A stretch of 30,833 nucleotides of DNA from Deinococcus sp. (GCF_025362455.1 NZ_JANYGJ010000089.1:1-30833); one strand, 5' to 3'; positions 8,038 to 17,701 are shown, counted from the first letter of the stretch. Notes: generated from the sequence alone by a model not told the origin. Numbers and translations: made by a program.

Positions 8038-8110
8038 TGTCATCCTGAGTGAATAAACAGAAGGGTCTCGTCGTCAAACTGCGAGACCCTTCGGTTCACT
8101 CAGGATGACA
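8038..8110. repeat. Long inverted repeat (REP/MITE-like), left arm 8038-8070, right arm 8082-8110
   Basis: The left arm begins TGTCATCCTGAGTGAA and ends AAGGGTCTCG. The right arm, CGAGACCCTTCGGTTCACTCAGGATGACA by its ends, is nearly its exact complement, with a small bulge (TAAACA against CC) and an 11-base loop. The sequence resembles the widespread GTCATCCTGAG...GAAGG(A/G)TCT interspersed repeat known from many bacterial genomes. It sits between the convergent ends of sdaAA and the glycosyltransferase gene, where it could also act as a bidirectional transcription barrier. Flanking 8111-8191 is AT-rich and shows nothing else. Confidence 0.8.
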
Positions 8111-8191
8111 CGGTATTGTTTTAGTTGGTGCTAGTTTCTACTGTATTTAGATGGCCATTCAGACCAGCAGGACTGACTGCTGATTTACTCA

Positions 8192-8845
8192 CTACGCCCC
8201 TTTCTCGGCCTTCTTCTTGCGCCGCTTGAATCCGAACAGATCGATGTACATCCTGGTGCGGTACTTCGCTCCCTTCCAGAAGCCGCGTTTCTTTTCCTTC
8301 ATCACCTGGCCCAGACCGGTCAGCTCCACGTAGTCCCAGCGGGCGCCCTGCTCCTTGAGGGCAGCGGTGATGGCGGGTTCGGGCCATCTCTCCTCGCCCA
8401 GATGCGGCACGCGCAGCAACCACTGGCGCGAGCAGGCACGCTGGCCGCTGAGGTGCGGCGTGAGCTTGTTGCCCAGGTCGGTTATCAGGCCGCCGCCGTC
8501 GAAGATGCCGATGCACATGTCGAGTTTGCCGCTGAGCACCGGGGCCAATAAAATATCGAGGTGCTCCCTGGTCAGGCCGACCAGATCGGCATCGAGCATC
8601 ACCACGTAGTCGGCGCGGGCGGCTTGCAGGGCGGCTTTGAGGGCCGGGCCCTTGCCAGCGTTGCGGCTCAGCTCGACCACGCTGGCTCCGGCCCGACGGG
8701 CCGCCTGGGCGGTCAGGTCGGTGCTGCCGTCGGAGGCGACGATCACTTCAGGGGTCAACGTCAGCGCGGCCAGAATCACAGCGGGAACGGTGTCCTCCTC
8801 GTTATAGGCGGGAATCACGACGGCGACGCTGGGCACGCTGCTCAT
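8192..8845 (-). CDS. Glycosyltransferase family 2 protein
   Basis: The product has 217 residues with a GT-A fold: VAVVIPAYNEEDTV at the N-terminus, VIVASDGSTD near residue 37, AGKGPALKAAL, then the metal/nucleotide DxD-type motif MLDADLVGL near residue 85. The lineage resembles dolichyl-phosphate or polyprenyl sugar transferases, but there are no transmembrane segments. The C-terminal tail is strongly basic (FGFKRRKKKAEKG), which may bind membrane phospholipid. The ATG at 8845 gives the canonical short lead-in, although neither a Shine-Dalgarno nor a well-placed -10 is obvious there. Donor and acceptor sugars cannot be told from the sequence. Confidence 0.85.
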   Translation of the reverse strand: MSSVPSVAVVIPAYNEEDTVPAVILAALTLTPEVIVASDGSTDLTAQAARRAGASVVELSRNAGKGPALKAALQAARADYVVMLDADLVGLTREHLDILLAPVLSGKLDMCIGIFDGGGLITDLGNKLTPHLSGQRACSRQWLLRVPHLGEERWPEPAITAALKEQGARWDYVELTGLGQVMKEKKRGFWKGAKYRTRMYIDLFGFKRRKKKAEKGA

Positions 8846-8952
8846 GGTACACGCAAACCCGTGAAGGCAACGCGTCGGCACACAGCGAAAAAGGGCACAT
8901 AGCGAAAAAGGGAGGCAGCGGTTGGCGCCGTCTCCCCTGCCGAACGCTTTGC

Positions 8953-10401
8953 TCAGTTGGCTTTGGGCGCTGCCTGTGCTGGGGCGCCCGGTTCCGTCGA
9001 GCCCGCAGCGGCGCTGGCCGTCGCCTGGTCGTCCCTGGGCGCGGGCGCCGCCACCGTAACAGCAGCCGCCGCAGCCGCCACCGGGGCGCCGGGCTCCTCC
9101 GGGCGCTCCAGCCAGGCGGTGCCGATCAGGTTGCGCACGGTGCGGCCCGCATCTCGCAGCCACACCTCGGCCTCCGGGCTCAGCGCCCCGACCCCGTTGA
9201 GAATGCCCTGCCGCGCCGCCGGAACGCGGGCCAGCACGACGCCGCCGCCGACCAGCAGCAGCAGCGTGAACACCGTGCCGCCACGGCTGCGCGGCGCTTT
9301 TTGCTTCGCCAGCTTCCGCAACGTCTTGTCGCCGCTGCGGGCCAGCTCGCTCTCCAGCAGGGCGACGCGAGCCTGGTAAGCCTGGAGCTGCACCCGACCC
9401 TGCTTACCCAGCGTCCTGACTTCTTTTTTGCTGAGGGTCTGAACCAGCGCGGCGCCGCCCCCAAGGCTCTCCTGAGCAGCGTCGATGGTCTGTGCGACGT
9501 GCTTTTTGACTTTGGTGGCCTGCTCGGCAGCCTCCTTGCGGGCACGGGCTTCGAGCTTGCCTGCCGACTTGCGGACGTCCTTCAGGCGGTCCTGGGCTTC
9601 GTCCTGGGCGTTGTCGGCGAGCTTCAGGGCACGTTTGCGAATGTCCTTGCGGGCCACCCTGGCGTCCTTGACGTTGACCTGGACCTTCTTCTGGACCTTC
9701 TCCTGAACCTCTTCCGCCGCCTTCGCCGCGCCCAGACTCAGCAGGCCCACGGCCTTGCGGGCGTCCTTCAGTCGGTCCTGGGCGGCGCCTTGAAGGTCGT
9801 CGGCAACGGAGTTCGCCTTTTTCTGAACGCTGGCCTGCAACTCACCGACCTTCTTGCCCAATTCGGCTTTCTTCAGATCGGCGCTCAGATCGTCACGGAC
9901 CTCGGCAGCGCTCTCCAGCAGGGCGTGGGCACGTTTCCCGGCGCTTTCCTGAACATCGCCCAGGCGCTCCTGAAGGTTGCCCTGCACGCTGGCTGCCGTT
10001 TTGGCCGCCACCGTTTTAGCCGCCACCGCCGCCTTGGCCGCCCGCTCGCCGAGGTCGCTGCGCAGTTCGGCGGTGCTCTCAGCGATGTTTTCAGCCAGGA
10101 AGCTGGCCTGCCCGCGCACACCGTCGATCAAGCCAGGCAGTCCGTCCTGAACCTGGGCGGCGGCGTGGACGGCGACCTTGCGGGCGTCCACGCCGAGTTC
10201 ACCGGCCCGGCTGAGCGCCTGCTGAGCGGCCTGCTGAACGGTGGGCGCCACCGTCTCCTTGAACAGCTCCTGGGCGCCTTCCAGCGGCCCCTGAAGCAGC
10301 GCGAGGACGCGGGCGCGGGCGGCGGGGGTGGCGAGCAGGGCGCTGAGGCCGCCGAGAACGAGCAAATTGCGGGTCGAAATACCACTCTGGGGCTGGGTCA
10401 T
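8953..10401 (-). CDS. LEA-like Ala/Lys-rich coiled protein with membrane segments
   Basis: The product has 482 residues. A short hydrophobic segment (about 12-26) and a clear transmembrane helix (about 375-392, FTLLLLVGGGVVLARV) flank a long Ala/Lys/Gln/Asp-rich helical region. That region has imperfect repeats: AAQDRLKDARKAVG at 207-220 and EAQDRLKDVRKSAG at 268-281, with a relative near 142. Alternating acidic and basic residues every 3-4 positions resemble group 3 LEA desiccation proteins, a class implicated in Deinococcus drying tolerance. The C-terminus (about 437-482) is Ala/Pro-rich. The ATG at 10401 has AGGAGA about seven bases upstream. It lies 114 bases downstream of hisD. The function is inferred from composition only. 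Confidence 0.8.
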   Translation of the reverse strand: MTQPQSGISTRNLLVLGGLSALLATPAARARVLALLQGPLEGAQELFKETVAPTVQQAAQQALSRAGELGVDARKVAVHAAAQVQDGLPGLIDGVRGQASFLAENIAESTAELRSDLGERAAKAAVAAKTVAAKTAASVQGNLQERLGDVQESAGKRAHALLESAAEVRDDLSADLKKAELGKKVGELQASVQKKANSVADDLQGAAQDRLKDARKAVGLLSLGAAKAAEEVQEKVQKKVQVNVKDARVARKDIRKRALKLADNAQDEAQDRLKDVRKSAGKLEARARKEAAEQATKVKKHVAQTIDAAQESLGGGAALVQTLSKKEVRTLGKQGRVQLQAYQARVALLESELARSGDKTLRKLAKQKAPRSRGGTVFTLLLLVGGGVVLARVPAARQGILNGVGALSPEAEVWLRDAGRTVRNLIGTAWLERPEEPGAPVAAAAAAVTVAAPAPRDDQATASAAAGSTEPGAPAQAAPKAN

Positions 10402-10515
10402 GAGTCTCTCCTTGGGGCCGAGGCTGGGGCCGGGCGGGGGTTCGCCCTGAACTGGTCCAGATCGGAGGCAATACCTCATTGTGAGGCCGGAGATGAAGCG
10501 GAGCACCGAGCGTTC

Positions 10516-11883
<1,368 letters not shown>

Positions 11884-11911
11884 GGGGGAACTCCTGGGGT
11901 TGGGGAAGAGA

Positions 11912-11954
11912 GGGAAGTAGGAAGCGGGAACAGATCAGGGGATTTCTACTTCCC
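11912..11954. terminator. Hairpin between the 12689 gene and hisD
   Basis: GGGAAGTAG (11912-11920) and CTACTTCCC (11946-11954) are perfectly complementary, and the pairing continues imperfectly outward (GGTTGGGGAAG against CTTCCCACAACC). It lies just after the stop of the upstream minus-strand gene and just before the hisD ribosome-binding site, so it may separate the two transcripts. There is no T-run. Confidence 0.4.
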
Positions 11955-11972
11955 ACAACCCACTTCCCTTTT

Positions 11973-12689
11973 CTAGCTGCGGCCACGTTTTCTGGGACGG
12001 CCAGCGTTCTCGGCTGGGCGTTCTGGGCGTTCCTCGCGGCGGGGCTCAATATGCAGGCTGGCTTCCACCGGGCCGAAATCAGTCGGCTGGATCAGGCGCA
12101 GCAGACGGTGGGGCAGCTCACGCTCGGCCAGCACGTAGGCGCCGCCGGGGCGCAGGTAGAAGGCGCGGGCCGCCAGGCCGCCCACCTCGCTGCCTGGCAG
12201 GGTCTGGACATGCACCGTGCCGCCCGCCATCGCCACCCGCCAGAGGTCGTCGGCGGCGCCGCTTCCCAGCAGGCCGGGGCCGCGCAGGGCCATCACCAGG
12301 CTGACCGGATCGTGGTGGGCGCTCAGCAGGGGCGCGGTGGCCTCCTCGCGGTTCTGGCGCAGGGTAATCAGCGCCGTGCCCCGGTCGAAGATGGTCTCGA
12401 AGCTCGGCTTGCCGCGTCCGTCGCTCTCGGCGTAACTCAGGCTGGTGAAATCAGCCAGGTAGCGCGAGACCTGCACCTTGCGCAGGGCGGGCAGCACGCC
12501 CGCGAAATCGGTTTGCACCCGCGTCTGGTAGCCCAGGCCCTCGCTGAACTTCTCCGGCTGGGTCTGCCAGGTCTGCTCGCCCGCGAATCTGCCGCCCAGC
12601 GTCAGGGTCAGCCGCAGCGACTCGGTGTTCAGCCATCTGGGCCGCTCCAGGCGCACAGGTTCCAGACGAACCACAAGCGAGGCGGTCAT
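11973..12689 (-). CDS. Unrecognised conserved-looking protein, possibly DUF3108-like
   Basis: The product has 238 residues and no signal peptide or membrane segment. Its beta-rich layout loosely resembles DUF3108: a G-rich strand (LTLGGRFAGEQTWQT), a central FETIFDRGTALITLR, then HDPVSLVMALRGPG where DUF3108 proteins often have D.lS.l. The tail after about residue 215 is very basic and Glu/Arg/Pro-rich (RREERPERP, PRKRGRS), suggesting nucleic-acid or surface binding. The ATG at 12689 overlaps the deoB stop by four bases (ATGA), so it is co-translated with deoB. The family assignment is tentative and the function unknown. Confidence 0.75.
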   Translation of the reverse strand: MTASLVVRLEPVRLERPRWLNTESLRLTLTLGGRFAGEQTWQTQPEKFSEGLGYQTRVQTDFAGVLPALRKVQVSRYLADFTSLSYAESDGRGKPSFETIFDRGTALITLRQNREEATAPLLSAHHDPVSLVMALRGPGLLGSGAADDLWRVAMAGGTVHVQTLPGSEVGGLAARAFYLRPGGAYVLAERELPHRLLRLIQPTDFGPVEASLHIEPRREERPERPAENAGRPRKRGRS

Positions 12690-13849
12690 GACAACCGGCT
12701 CCAGAAGCTGACGCCCGGCCCGCTCCAGGGAACATTCAGCGCCTCGGCGACGGTGGCGCCCACGTCGGCGAAGCTGGCCCGGTCGCCCAGCGCCCCAGTC
12801 GTGCTGCCGGGCCGGTACGCCAGCAGCAGGCCGTGCTCGCGGGTGTGGTCGGTGCCGCGCCAGGTGGGATCGTTGCCGTGATCGGAGATGATCAGCAGGC
12901 AACCATCGTGCGGAACCTGCGCCAGCAGGTCGGGCAGCGCCGCGTCGAAGGCCAGCAGCGCGGCGCCGTAGCCCTGCGGGTCGCGGCGGTGGCCGAACTT
13001 GCTGTCGAAATCCACCAGGTTGGTGAACACCAGGCCGTCGTAGGGTTGCGCCATCCGGGCGAGCGTCTTGCGGATGCCGTCGGCGTTGTCGTCGGTGTGA
13101 ATCTCCTCGGTGAAGCCCTGATGGGCGTAGATGTCGGGAATCTTGCCGATGCCGATGACCTGTTTGCCCGCCGCCTTGAGACTCTCCAGCACGGTGGGCG
13201 GCGGCGTCAGGGAATAGTCGCGCCGCAGCTCGCCCGCCCGCTGATACGGAAGTTCCCCCCGGAAAGGCCGGGCGATGACCCGCGCCACCGCGAATTCGCC
13301 CAGCAGGATCTGGCGGGCCGCCTCGCACCAGCCGTAGAGTTTCTCGATCGGCACGATGTCCAGATGCGCGGCGATCTGGAACACGCTGTCGCCGGAGGTG
13401 TAGACGATGGGGTCGCCGGTGTTCAGGTGCTCTGGCCCGAAGTCCTCGATGACCTGGGTGCCGCTGTAGGGTTTGTTGCACAGGTAGCCGGTGCCGGTGG
13501 CGGCGGTGAAGCGGTCCATAACAGCACTCGGAAAGCCGTCTGGGAACACCTGGAAGGCGTGAACGAGCACCGCGCCCATGAATTCCCAGTGCCCGGTGGA
13601 GGTGTCCTTGCCGGGGCTGACTTCCCGCATCCGCCCCGCGCTGCTGCCCGGCGTGCGCGTGACGGCTGGGTAGAGCGCCGGATCGGTGGTCGGCAGCGTG
13701 CTCAGGCCCAGCGCCGCCAGGTTGGGCAACCGAACGCCGCTGGCCGCCAGGGTGTGGTTGAGGGTATGGGCGCCCACGTCGCCGAAGGCTTCAGCGTCGG
13801 GCAACTCCCCCGCCCCCACCGAATCCAGCACGATGACCGTGAATTTCAT
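12686..13849 (-). CDS. deoB: Phosphopentomutase DeoB
   Basis: DeoB interconverts (deoxy)ribose 1-phosphate and 5-phosphate in nucleoside salvage. The protein has 387 residues, normal for the family. It is an alkaline-phosphatase superfamily enzyme. Visible are VIVLDSVGAGELPDA (first metal Asp at residue 9), the phosphothreonine region GKDTSTGHWEFMG, YTSGDSVFQIAAH, and the metal-binding DHGNDPTWRGTDHTREH near the C-terminus. The start at 13849 (MKFTVIV) is preceded by TACACT with six bases between. The in-frame extension to 13951 adds only low-complexity sequence. The stop overlaps the next gene by four bases. Confidence 0.96.
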   Translation of the reverse strand: MKFTVIVLDSVGAGELPDAEAFGDVGAHTLNHTLAASGVRLPNLAALGLSTLPTTDPALYPAVTRTPGSSAGRMREVSPGKDTSTGHWEFMGAVLVHAFQVFPDGFPSAVMDRFTAATGTGYLCNKPYSGTQVIEDFGPEHLNTGDPIVYTSGDSVFQIAAHLDIVPIEKLYGWCEAARQILLGEFAVARVIARPFRGELPYQRAGELRRDYSLTPPPTVLESLKAAGKQVIGIGKIPDIYAHQGFTEEIHTDDNADGIRKTLARMAQPYDGLVFTNLVDFDSKFGHRRDPQGYGAALLAFDAALPDLLAQVPHDGCLLIISDHGNDPTWRGTDHTREHGLLLAYRPGSTTGALGDRASFADVGATVAEALNVPWSGPGVSFWSRLS

Positions 13850-13855
13850 GCGGCC

Positions 13856-13861
13856 AGTGTA
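13856..13861 (-). promoter_or_regulatory. -10 box giving a leaderless deoB transcript
   Basis: TACACT on the minus strand, six bases, then the deoB ATG. There is no Shine-Dalgarno sequence. Confidence 0.55.
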
Positions 13862-13910
13862 GAGCAGGGGAAGGTTTGTGGCGCGTGGGGAAGGGCGAAG
13901 AAGGCGAGGT

Positions 13911-13949
13911 GGGGATGGAGCAGCGAACGAGCAGCCCCGCTCCATCTCC
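13911..13949. repeat. Inverted repeat in the deoB/reductase divergent region
   Basis: GGGGATGGAGC (13911-13921) and GCTCCATCTCC (13939-13949) pair at 10 of 11 positions with a 17-base loop. It lies between the two divergently transcribed genes. It could be an operator or just a hairpin. An AT-rich patch with TATATTCT follows at about 13958 and may hold the plus-strand promoter. Confidence 0.45.
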
Positions 13950-14060
13950 ATATGCCTGTATATTCTGCATCATATTCGACATCAAGCCATGAAGGCGGCG
14001 TTCGGTGTGTCAGATTGGGTGGGCCTCACATTCAATCCTGCCTGACCAGCGGAGGTGTTC

Positions 14061-14645
14061 ATGCGTAAGATCATCCTCTTCGTTCATATGTCCCTCGACG
14101 GCTTTGTGGCCGGTCCCGGCGGCGAGATGGACTGGATCAGCACCACGCCGGACCTGTTCGAGTTCGTCGAAAAGCGGGTGCAGCAAACCGATTGTGCGCT
14201 GTATGGACGCCGGACGTTCCAGATGATGCAGGGCTATTGGCCCACCGCCGCCGAGCAGCCGGGCGCCAGTCGGCACGACATCGAACATGCCCGCTGGTAC
14301 GCCAGTGCCAGGAAAGTGGTGCTCTCGCGCAGCCTGACTCAAGCGGACGCGCCGGGAGCCAGCCTGCTGGGCGGCGAGCTGAAGCGAGAGATAGAGGCGC
14401 TGAAGGCCGAAAGCGAGGGCGAGGTGCTGATGTTCGGCAGCCCCGGCGCCGCCCACGCGCTGATGAAGCTGGACCTGCTCGACGGCTACTGGCTGTTCGT
14501 GAACCCGGTGCTGCTCGGCGCGGGAGTGGCCCTGTTCGGGCGCCCGGCCCATCTGGAACGGCTACGCCTTCTGAGCACGGCGGCCTTTCCTTCCGGCGTG
14601 ATCTGCCTGGATTACGAGCGGGCTGATTACCCTCACAGCCCCTGA
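14061..14645 (+). CDS. Dihydrofolate reductase-fold protein (RibD C-terminal family)
   Basis: The product has 194 residues with the fold of dihydrofolate reductase/RibD reductase proteins (YwjB/YyaP-like): IILFVHMSLDGFVAGPGGEMDW at the start, TDCALYGRRTFQMMQGYWP, then KVVLSRSL, LMFGSPGAAHALMKLDLLD and VNPVLLGAGVALF. These are the NADPH-binding and substrate-cleft strands of the family. The ATG at 14061 has GGAGG five bases upstream, so this gene uses a conventional ribosome-binding site. It is 25 bases upstream of lptB. The substrate is unknown, and true dihydrofolate reductase activity is unlikely. Confidence 0.88.
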   Translation: MRKIILFVHMSLDGFVAGPGGEMDWISTTPDLFEFVEKRVQQTDCALYGRRTFQMMQGYWPTAAEQPGASRHDIEHARWYASARKVVLSRSLTQADAPGASLLGGELKREIEALKAESEGEVLMFGSPGAAHALMKLDLLDGYWLFVNPVLLGAGVALFGRPAHLERLRLLSTAAFPSGVICLDYERADYPHSP

Positions 14646-14657
14646 TTTGCCCCGTGC

Positions 14658-14663
14658 TACCCT
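14658..14663 (+). promoter_or_regulatory. -10 box giving a leaderless lptB transcript
   Basis: TACCCT is followed by seven bases and GTG at 14671. The same hexamer and spacing occur at hsp20. Confidence 0.45.
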
Positions 14664-14670
14664 CATCCCC

Positions 14671-15441
14671 GTGACTGCCGCCCCCCAGCTCGATCTCCAG
14701 TTTCCGCCCGCCGCCCAGCCCCAGTTCGAGGCCCGCAACCTCAGCAAAGCCTTCGGACGCCGGACGGTGGTGCGCGGCGTGGACCTGCGCGTGACTCGCG
14801 GCGAGATCGTGGCGCTGTTTGGCCCCAACGGCGCGGGCAAAACCACGACCTTCTACATGATGGTGGGCTTTATTCGCCCCGGCGGCGGCAGCATCACCCT
14901 GTCGGGTCAGGACGTGACGCGGCTGCCGATGCACCAGCGGGCGCGGCGCGGCATTGGGTATCTGCCGCAGGAACCCAGCGCTTTTCGCAAGATGAGCGCC
15001 CGCGATAACCTGCTGGCCATTCTCGAATACCAGAACCTCGGCGCCGCCGGGCGGGAAGCGCGGGCCGACAGCCTGCTGGCCGAGTTCGGGCTCTCGCACC
15101 TGGCGAGTGCGCAGGCGTACCAGCTCTCCGGCGGCGAGCGGCGGCGGCTCGAATTGGCCCGCGCCCTGACCACCGATCCGGATTTTTTGCTGCTCGACGA
15201 ACCGTTTACCGGCGTTGACCCCAAGAGCATCCGTGAGATTCAGCGGCTGATCCGTGAGCTGCGCGACCGCCGGGGCATCGGGGTGTTCATCACCGATCAC
15301 AACGTGCGCGAGACGATTGCGCTGTGCGACCGGGTGTACCTGATGTACGACGGCGCCGTGAAATTCGAGGGCACGCCGAGCGACTTCGCCCAGGATGAGG
15401 ACGCCCGCCGTCATTATCTGGGCGACGATTTCGAGCTGTAG
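14671..15441 (+). CDS. lptB: LptB-type ABC transporter ATPase
   Basis: The product has 256 residues and is the ATPase subunit of an LptBFG-type exporter at the inner membrane. Walker A is GPNGAGKTTTFYM (from residue 51) and the Q-loop region is GIGYLPQEPSAFRKMS. Next come LSGGERRRLELARAL, Walker B LLLDEPFTGVDP and the H-loop ITDHNVRE. The FYM after Walker A and DEPF.GVDP are typical of LptB rather than amino-acid importers. An extra 15-20 residues, Pro/Gln-rich, lie at the N-terminus. GTG 14671 is preferred over TTG 14647 because of the TACCCT box between them. Deinococcus is known to lack LPS, so the exported lipid is an open question. Confidence 0.9.
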   Translation: MTAAPQLDLQFPPAAQPQFEARNLSKAFGRRTVVRGVDLRVTRGEIVALFGPNGAGKTTTFYMMVGFIRPGGGSITLSGQDVTRLPMHQRARRGIGYLPQEPSAFRKMSARDNLLAILEYQNLGAAGREARADSLLAEFGLSHLASAQAYQLSGGERRRLELARALTTDPDFLLLDEPFTGVDPKSIREIQRLIRELRDRRGIGVFITDHNVRETIALCDRVYLMYDGAVKFEGTPSDFAQDEDARRHYLGDDFEL

Positions 15442-15495
15442 AACCTGCCCAGCCGCTGATCGGCATCACGCGCTGGGGGCGAGTGAGCTGCGCGA

Positions 15496-15525
15496 CTGAC
15501 TTTACCTTCACGTTTTCGCTAAACT
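15496..15525 (+). promoter_or_regulatory. Promoter candidate for the DUF3084 gene
   Basis: CTGACT (15496-15501) and TAAACT (15520-15525) are spaced by 18 bases. A GTG lies seven bases after the -10 and opens a 23-codon frame that ends at 15604, out of frame inside the next gene. The gene itself has its own AGGGGA ribosome-binding site before the ATG at 15586, so the upstream frame may be chance. Confidence 0.5.
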
Positions 15526-15585
15526 GGACGGTGTGAACGCCCGACCTTCACTTCCAGTCCACGTTTCAGCGCCCAGGGGAACCGT

Positions 15586-17334
15586 ATGCTGCTCGGTTTC
15601 TTAATCTTCGTGGTGCTGCTCTCCGGGCTGGTGGCCTACAGCGCTGATACCATCGCGCGGCGGGCCGGGCGGCGCCACTTGCGGCTGTTCGGACTGCGGC
15701 CCAAAACCACGGCGCTGATCGTGGCGGTGGCCAGCGGCATGGGCATCAGCCTGGCCTCGGTGCTGGCCTTCGGGGTCATCAACCGGGCGGCCATCAGCAA
15801 CATCGAGCAGGCCGACCGGCTGAGAGTCGAACTCTCGCAGCTCAAGGTGGATGTCAAAACCACAACCACCGACCTGAAGGCCGCCCAGCAGCAGCGTGAC
15901 GAGGCCAACGTCCGCCTGAACACCTCACGCCAGGAAACCGAGCAGGCCGTCACCGATCTCAAAGGCGCCGAGAAACGGCTGTATCCCATCCAGGCAGCCC
16001 GCACCAGCCTCCAGGCCGAGGTCAGGACGCTCAGTGCCCAGCAGCAGAGTCTGGAAGCCCAGGCCAAACGCAACCGTCAGGCGCTGCTCGGCTCTCAGCA
16101 GGCGCTGGACGCCAGCCGGGGGCGCGAGCAGGTCCAGTCCGGGCGCCTGAACCTGCTGGCGCAGCAGATCGTCGAACTCAATACCCGCAGCGTCCAGGCC
16201 GTGCAGGAAGCCAAGGCGGCCCAGGGCAGCGCCCAGCTTCTGCAAACCCAGACCGGGGCGCTGGAGGCCAGCCGCGCCAGGGTGGCCGCGCAGCTCAAGA
16301 CCGCCCAGCAGGGCCGCAACCAGGCGCTGCGCGAGGGGCTGAGTGCCGAGCGTGACCGGCAGATGGCGGTCGTGAGCCGCGACAGTGCATTGCAGGCCCG
16401 CGACCAGGCGCTCCAAAGCCGCCTGAGCGCCGTGGTGGCCCGTGACGCCGCCCTGGCCGCCCGCGACGTGGCGCAGGTGACCCGCGAAAGGTTAGCTGCT
16501 GAGCGGGCTGGGCTGATCGCGCAGCGTGGCAGCCTGATGACCCAGCGCGACGCCGCCGCCCAGGACCTGAATAATATCCGCAAGGAACTCGGCACCCTCC
16601 AGACCATGATCGGCACCCTGGAAGACCAGCGCCGGGCGCTGAGCACCGCCAACGACGCCCTGAGAAACAGCCTCAGCAGCGCCCAGACCAACCTGACCCG
16701 ATTGGAAGTCGATTACTCGCGCACCAGCAGCGAACTGAGCGCCAGCCGCAACACGGACCTGATCTACAGCCGCAACGAACTGGTGTACGCCGGGGTGGTG
16801 CCCAGCGTACGCAACGTCCCAGACTTTTTGCAAGCGGCGGCGGCAGCGGCCCAGAGGCAGGGCGCCAGGGGCAGCCCGGCAGCCCGGCTCTCCAGCGACG
16901 CCCGCGCCGCGCTCGACAACAAACTGCGCGGCCTGAACACCAACACCTTCGTGCAGTGCCGCGCCGCCGTGAACGTGGCGACGGGCTCTCCGGTAGACCT
17001 GACCTGCGACGCCCGGCCCCAATCGGTACTGTTTCGCAGCGGCCAGGTGATTCATCAGAGCAGCGTCAACTTGCAGCGCGGCACCGACGCCCTGAGCAGC
17101 CAGATCACCGACCTGGTGCGCGACACCGTACTCGACCTGACCTCACGCGGCATTCCGCTGGATTACATCAACGACCTGGGCCTGAGCGACAAAGAGCGCC
17201 TGGACCTGCTCGACCGGCTGGACAATCTCAGCAAGCCGGGCGCCCAAGGCGGCGTCAACGTGATCGTGGGTCTGGCTGCCCGCAAAGATGTGCGGCCCGG
17301 TACGCGGGTGGATCTGTATCCGGTACTGAAATAG
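15586..17334 (+). CDS. DUF3084 coiled-coil membrane protein
   Basis: The product has 582 residues. Two N-terminal transmembrane helices (about 2-19 and 43-65) bracket a basic loop with LRLFGLRPKTTALIV, which matches the N-terminus of DUF3084 proteins known mainly from cyanobacteria. Residues about 70-390 form a long coiled coil, rich in Gln, Ala and Arg with repeats such as ARDAALAARDVAQ. The C-terminal domain (about 395-582) is globular and ends VIVGLAARKDVRPGTRVDLYPVLK. ATG 15586 has AGGGGA at about nine bases. It follows lptB by 144 bases, a pairing that suggests an envelope role. The biochemical function is unknown. Confidence 0.88.
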   Translation: MLLGFLIFVVLLSGLVAYSADTIARRAGRRHLRLFGLRPKTTALIVAVASGMGISLASVLAFGVINRAAISNIEQADRLRVELSQLKVDVKTTTTDLKAAQQQRDEANVRLNTSRQETEQAVTDLKGAEKRLYPIQAARTSLQAEVRTLSAQQQSLEAQAKRNRQALLGSQQALDASRGREQVQSGRLNLLAQQIVELNTRSVQAVQEAKAAQGSAQLLQTQTGALEASRARVAAQLKTAQQGRNQALREGLSAERDRQMAVVSRDSALQARDQALQSRLSAVVARDAALAARDVAQVTRERLAAERAGLIAQRGSLMTQRDAAAQDLNNIRKELGTLQTMIGTLEDQRRALSTANDALRNSLSSAQTNLTRLEVDYSRTSSELSASRNTDLIYSRNELVYAGVVPSVRNVPDFLQAAAAAAQRQGARGSPAARLSSDARAALDNKLRGLNTNTFVQCRAAVNVATGSPVDLTCDARPQSVLFRSGQVIHQSSVNLQRGTDALSSQITDLVRDTVLDLTSRGIPLDYINDLGLSDKERLDLLDRLDNLSKPGAQGGVNVIVGLAARKDVRPGTRVDLYPVLK

Positions 17335-17520
17335 CGTGTGGGCGTGGGTTGCAGGACGTGGGAACGGCGAATGTAGGGGACGGAACAGGACTTTCTGAAA
17401 CGCCAGGTATAACCCGCCACGCGGGAGACCCCCTCTCTTCGGGCCGTACCAGTCAAAGGGAGCCGAAAACACTCGCCCAGACGCTCTCTAGCGCTTTTGC
17501 CTCCCTTTTGAGGGGCTCAG

Positions 17521-17701
17521 TGATGCACGCAAGTCTCTCATCTTTGTTTTTACACTGATCTTCGCCGGATGCCCATCTTCTTGAACCGCGCAAAGAGGGC
17601 GCTTGCGATACCCCTCTCCCAGCCTCTCCCGCAGGAGAGAGGGGCTGAAAATACCGTGTTCATCGACATTGCCAAGTTTATGAGAGAGATACGTGCATCA
17701 C
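17521..17701. repeat. Pair of diverged inverted repeat copies
   Basis: TGATGCACGCAAGTCTCTCAT (ends 17521 and about 17541) reappears as its complement at 17680-17701 (ATGAGAGAGATACGTGCATCA), with three or four mismatches. Similarity continues weakly outward: CCTCCCTTTTGAGGGG before the left copy against the complement of TTATAAGGGGAGG after the right one. The pair could be the ends of one mobile element or two opposed copies of a dispersed repeat. Confidence 0.6.
17611..17644. repeat. Hairpin CCCCTCTC...GAGAGAGGGG
   Basis: CCCCTCTCCC (17611-17620) pairs with GAGAGAGGGG (17635-17644) around CTCTCCCGCAGGAGAG-like sequence. The arm resembles that of the element at 2996-3063. Confidence 0.55.

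Noticed and set aside
12690..13481. An in-frame extension of the 11973-12689 gene into deoB, giving 503 codons
   Set aside because: The extension lies in a different frame over deoB and is Arg/Pro/Gly-rich nonsense. The ATGA overlap at 12686-12689 gives a natural start.
15533..15604. A 23-codon GTG mini-frame overlapping the DUF3084 gene start
   Set aside because: It ends out of frame 16 bases inside the gene rather than at its start codon, and the gene has its own Shine-Dalgarno. The pattern is weaker than at proC, sdaAB and parA.
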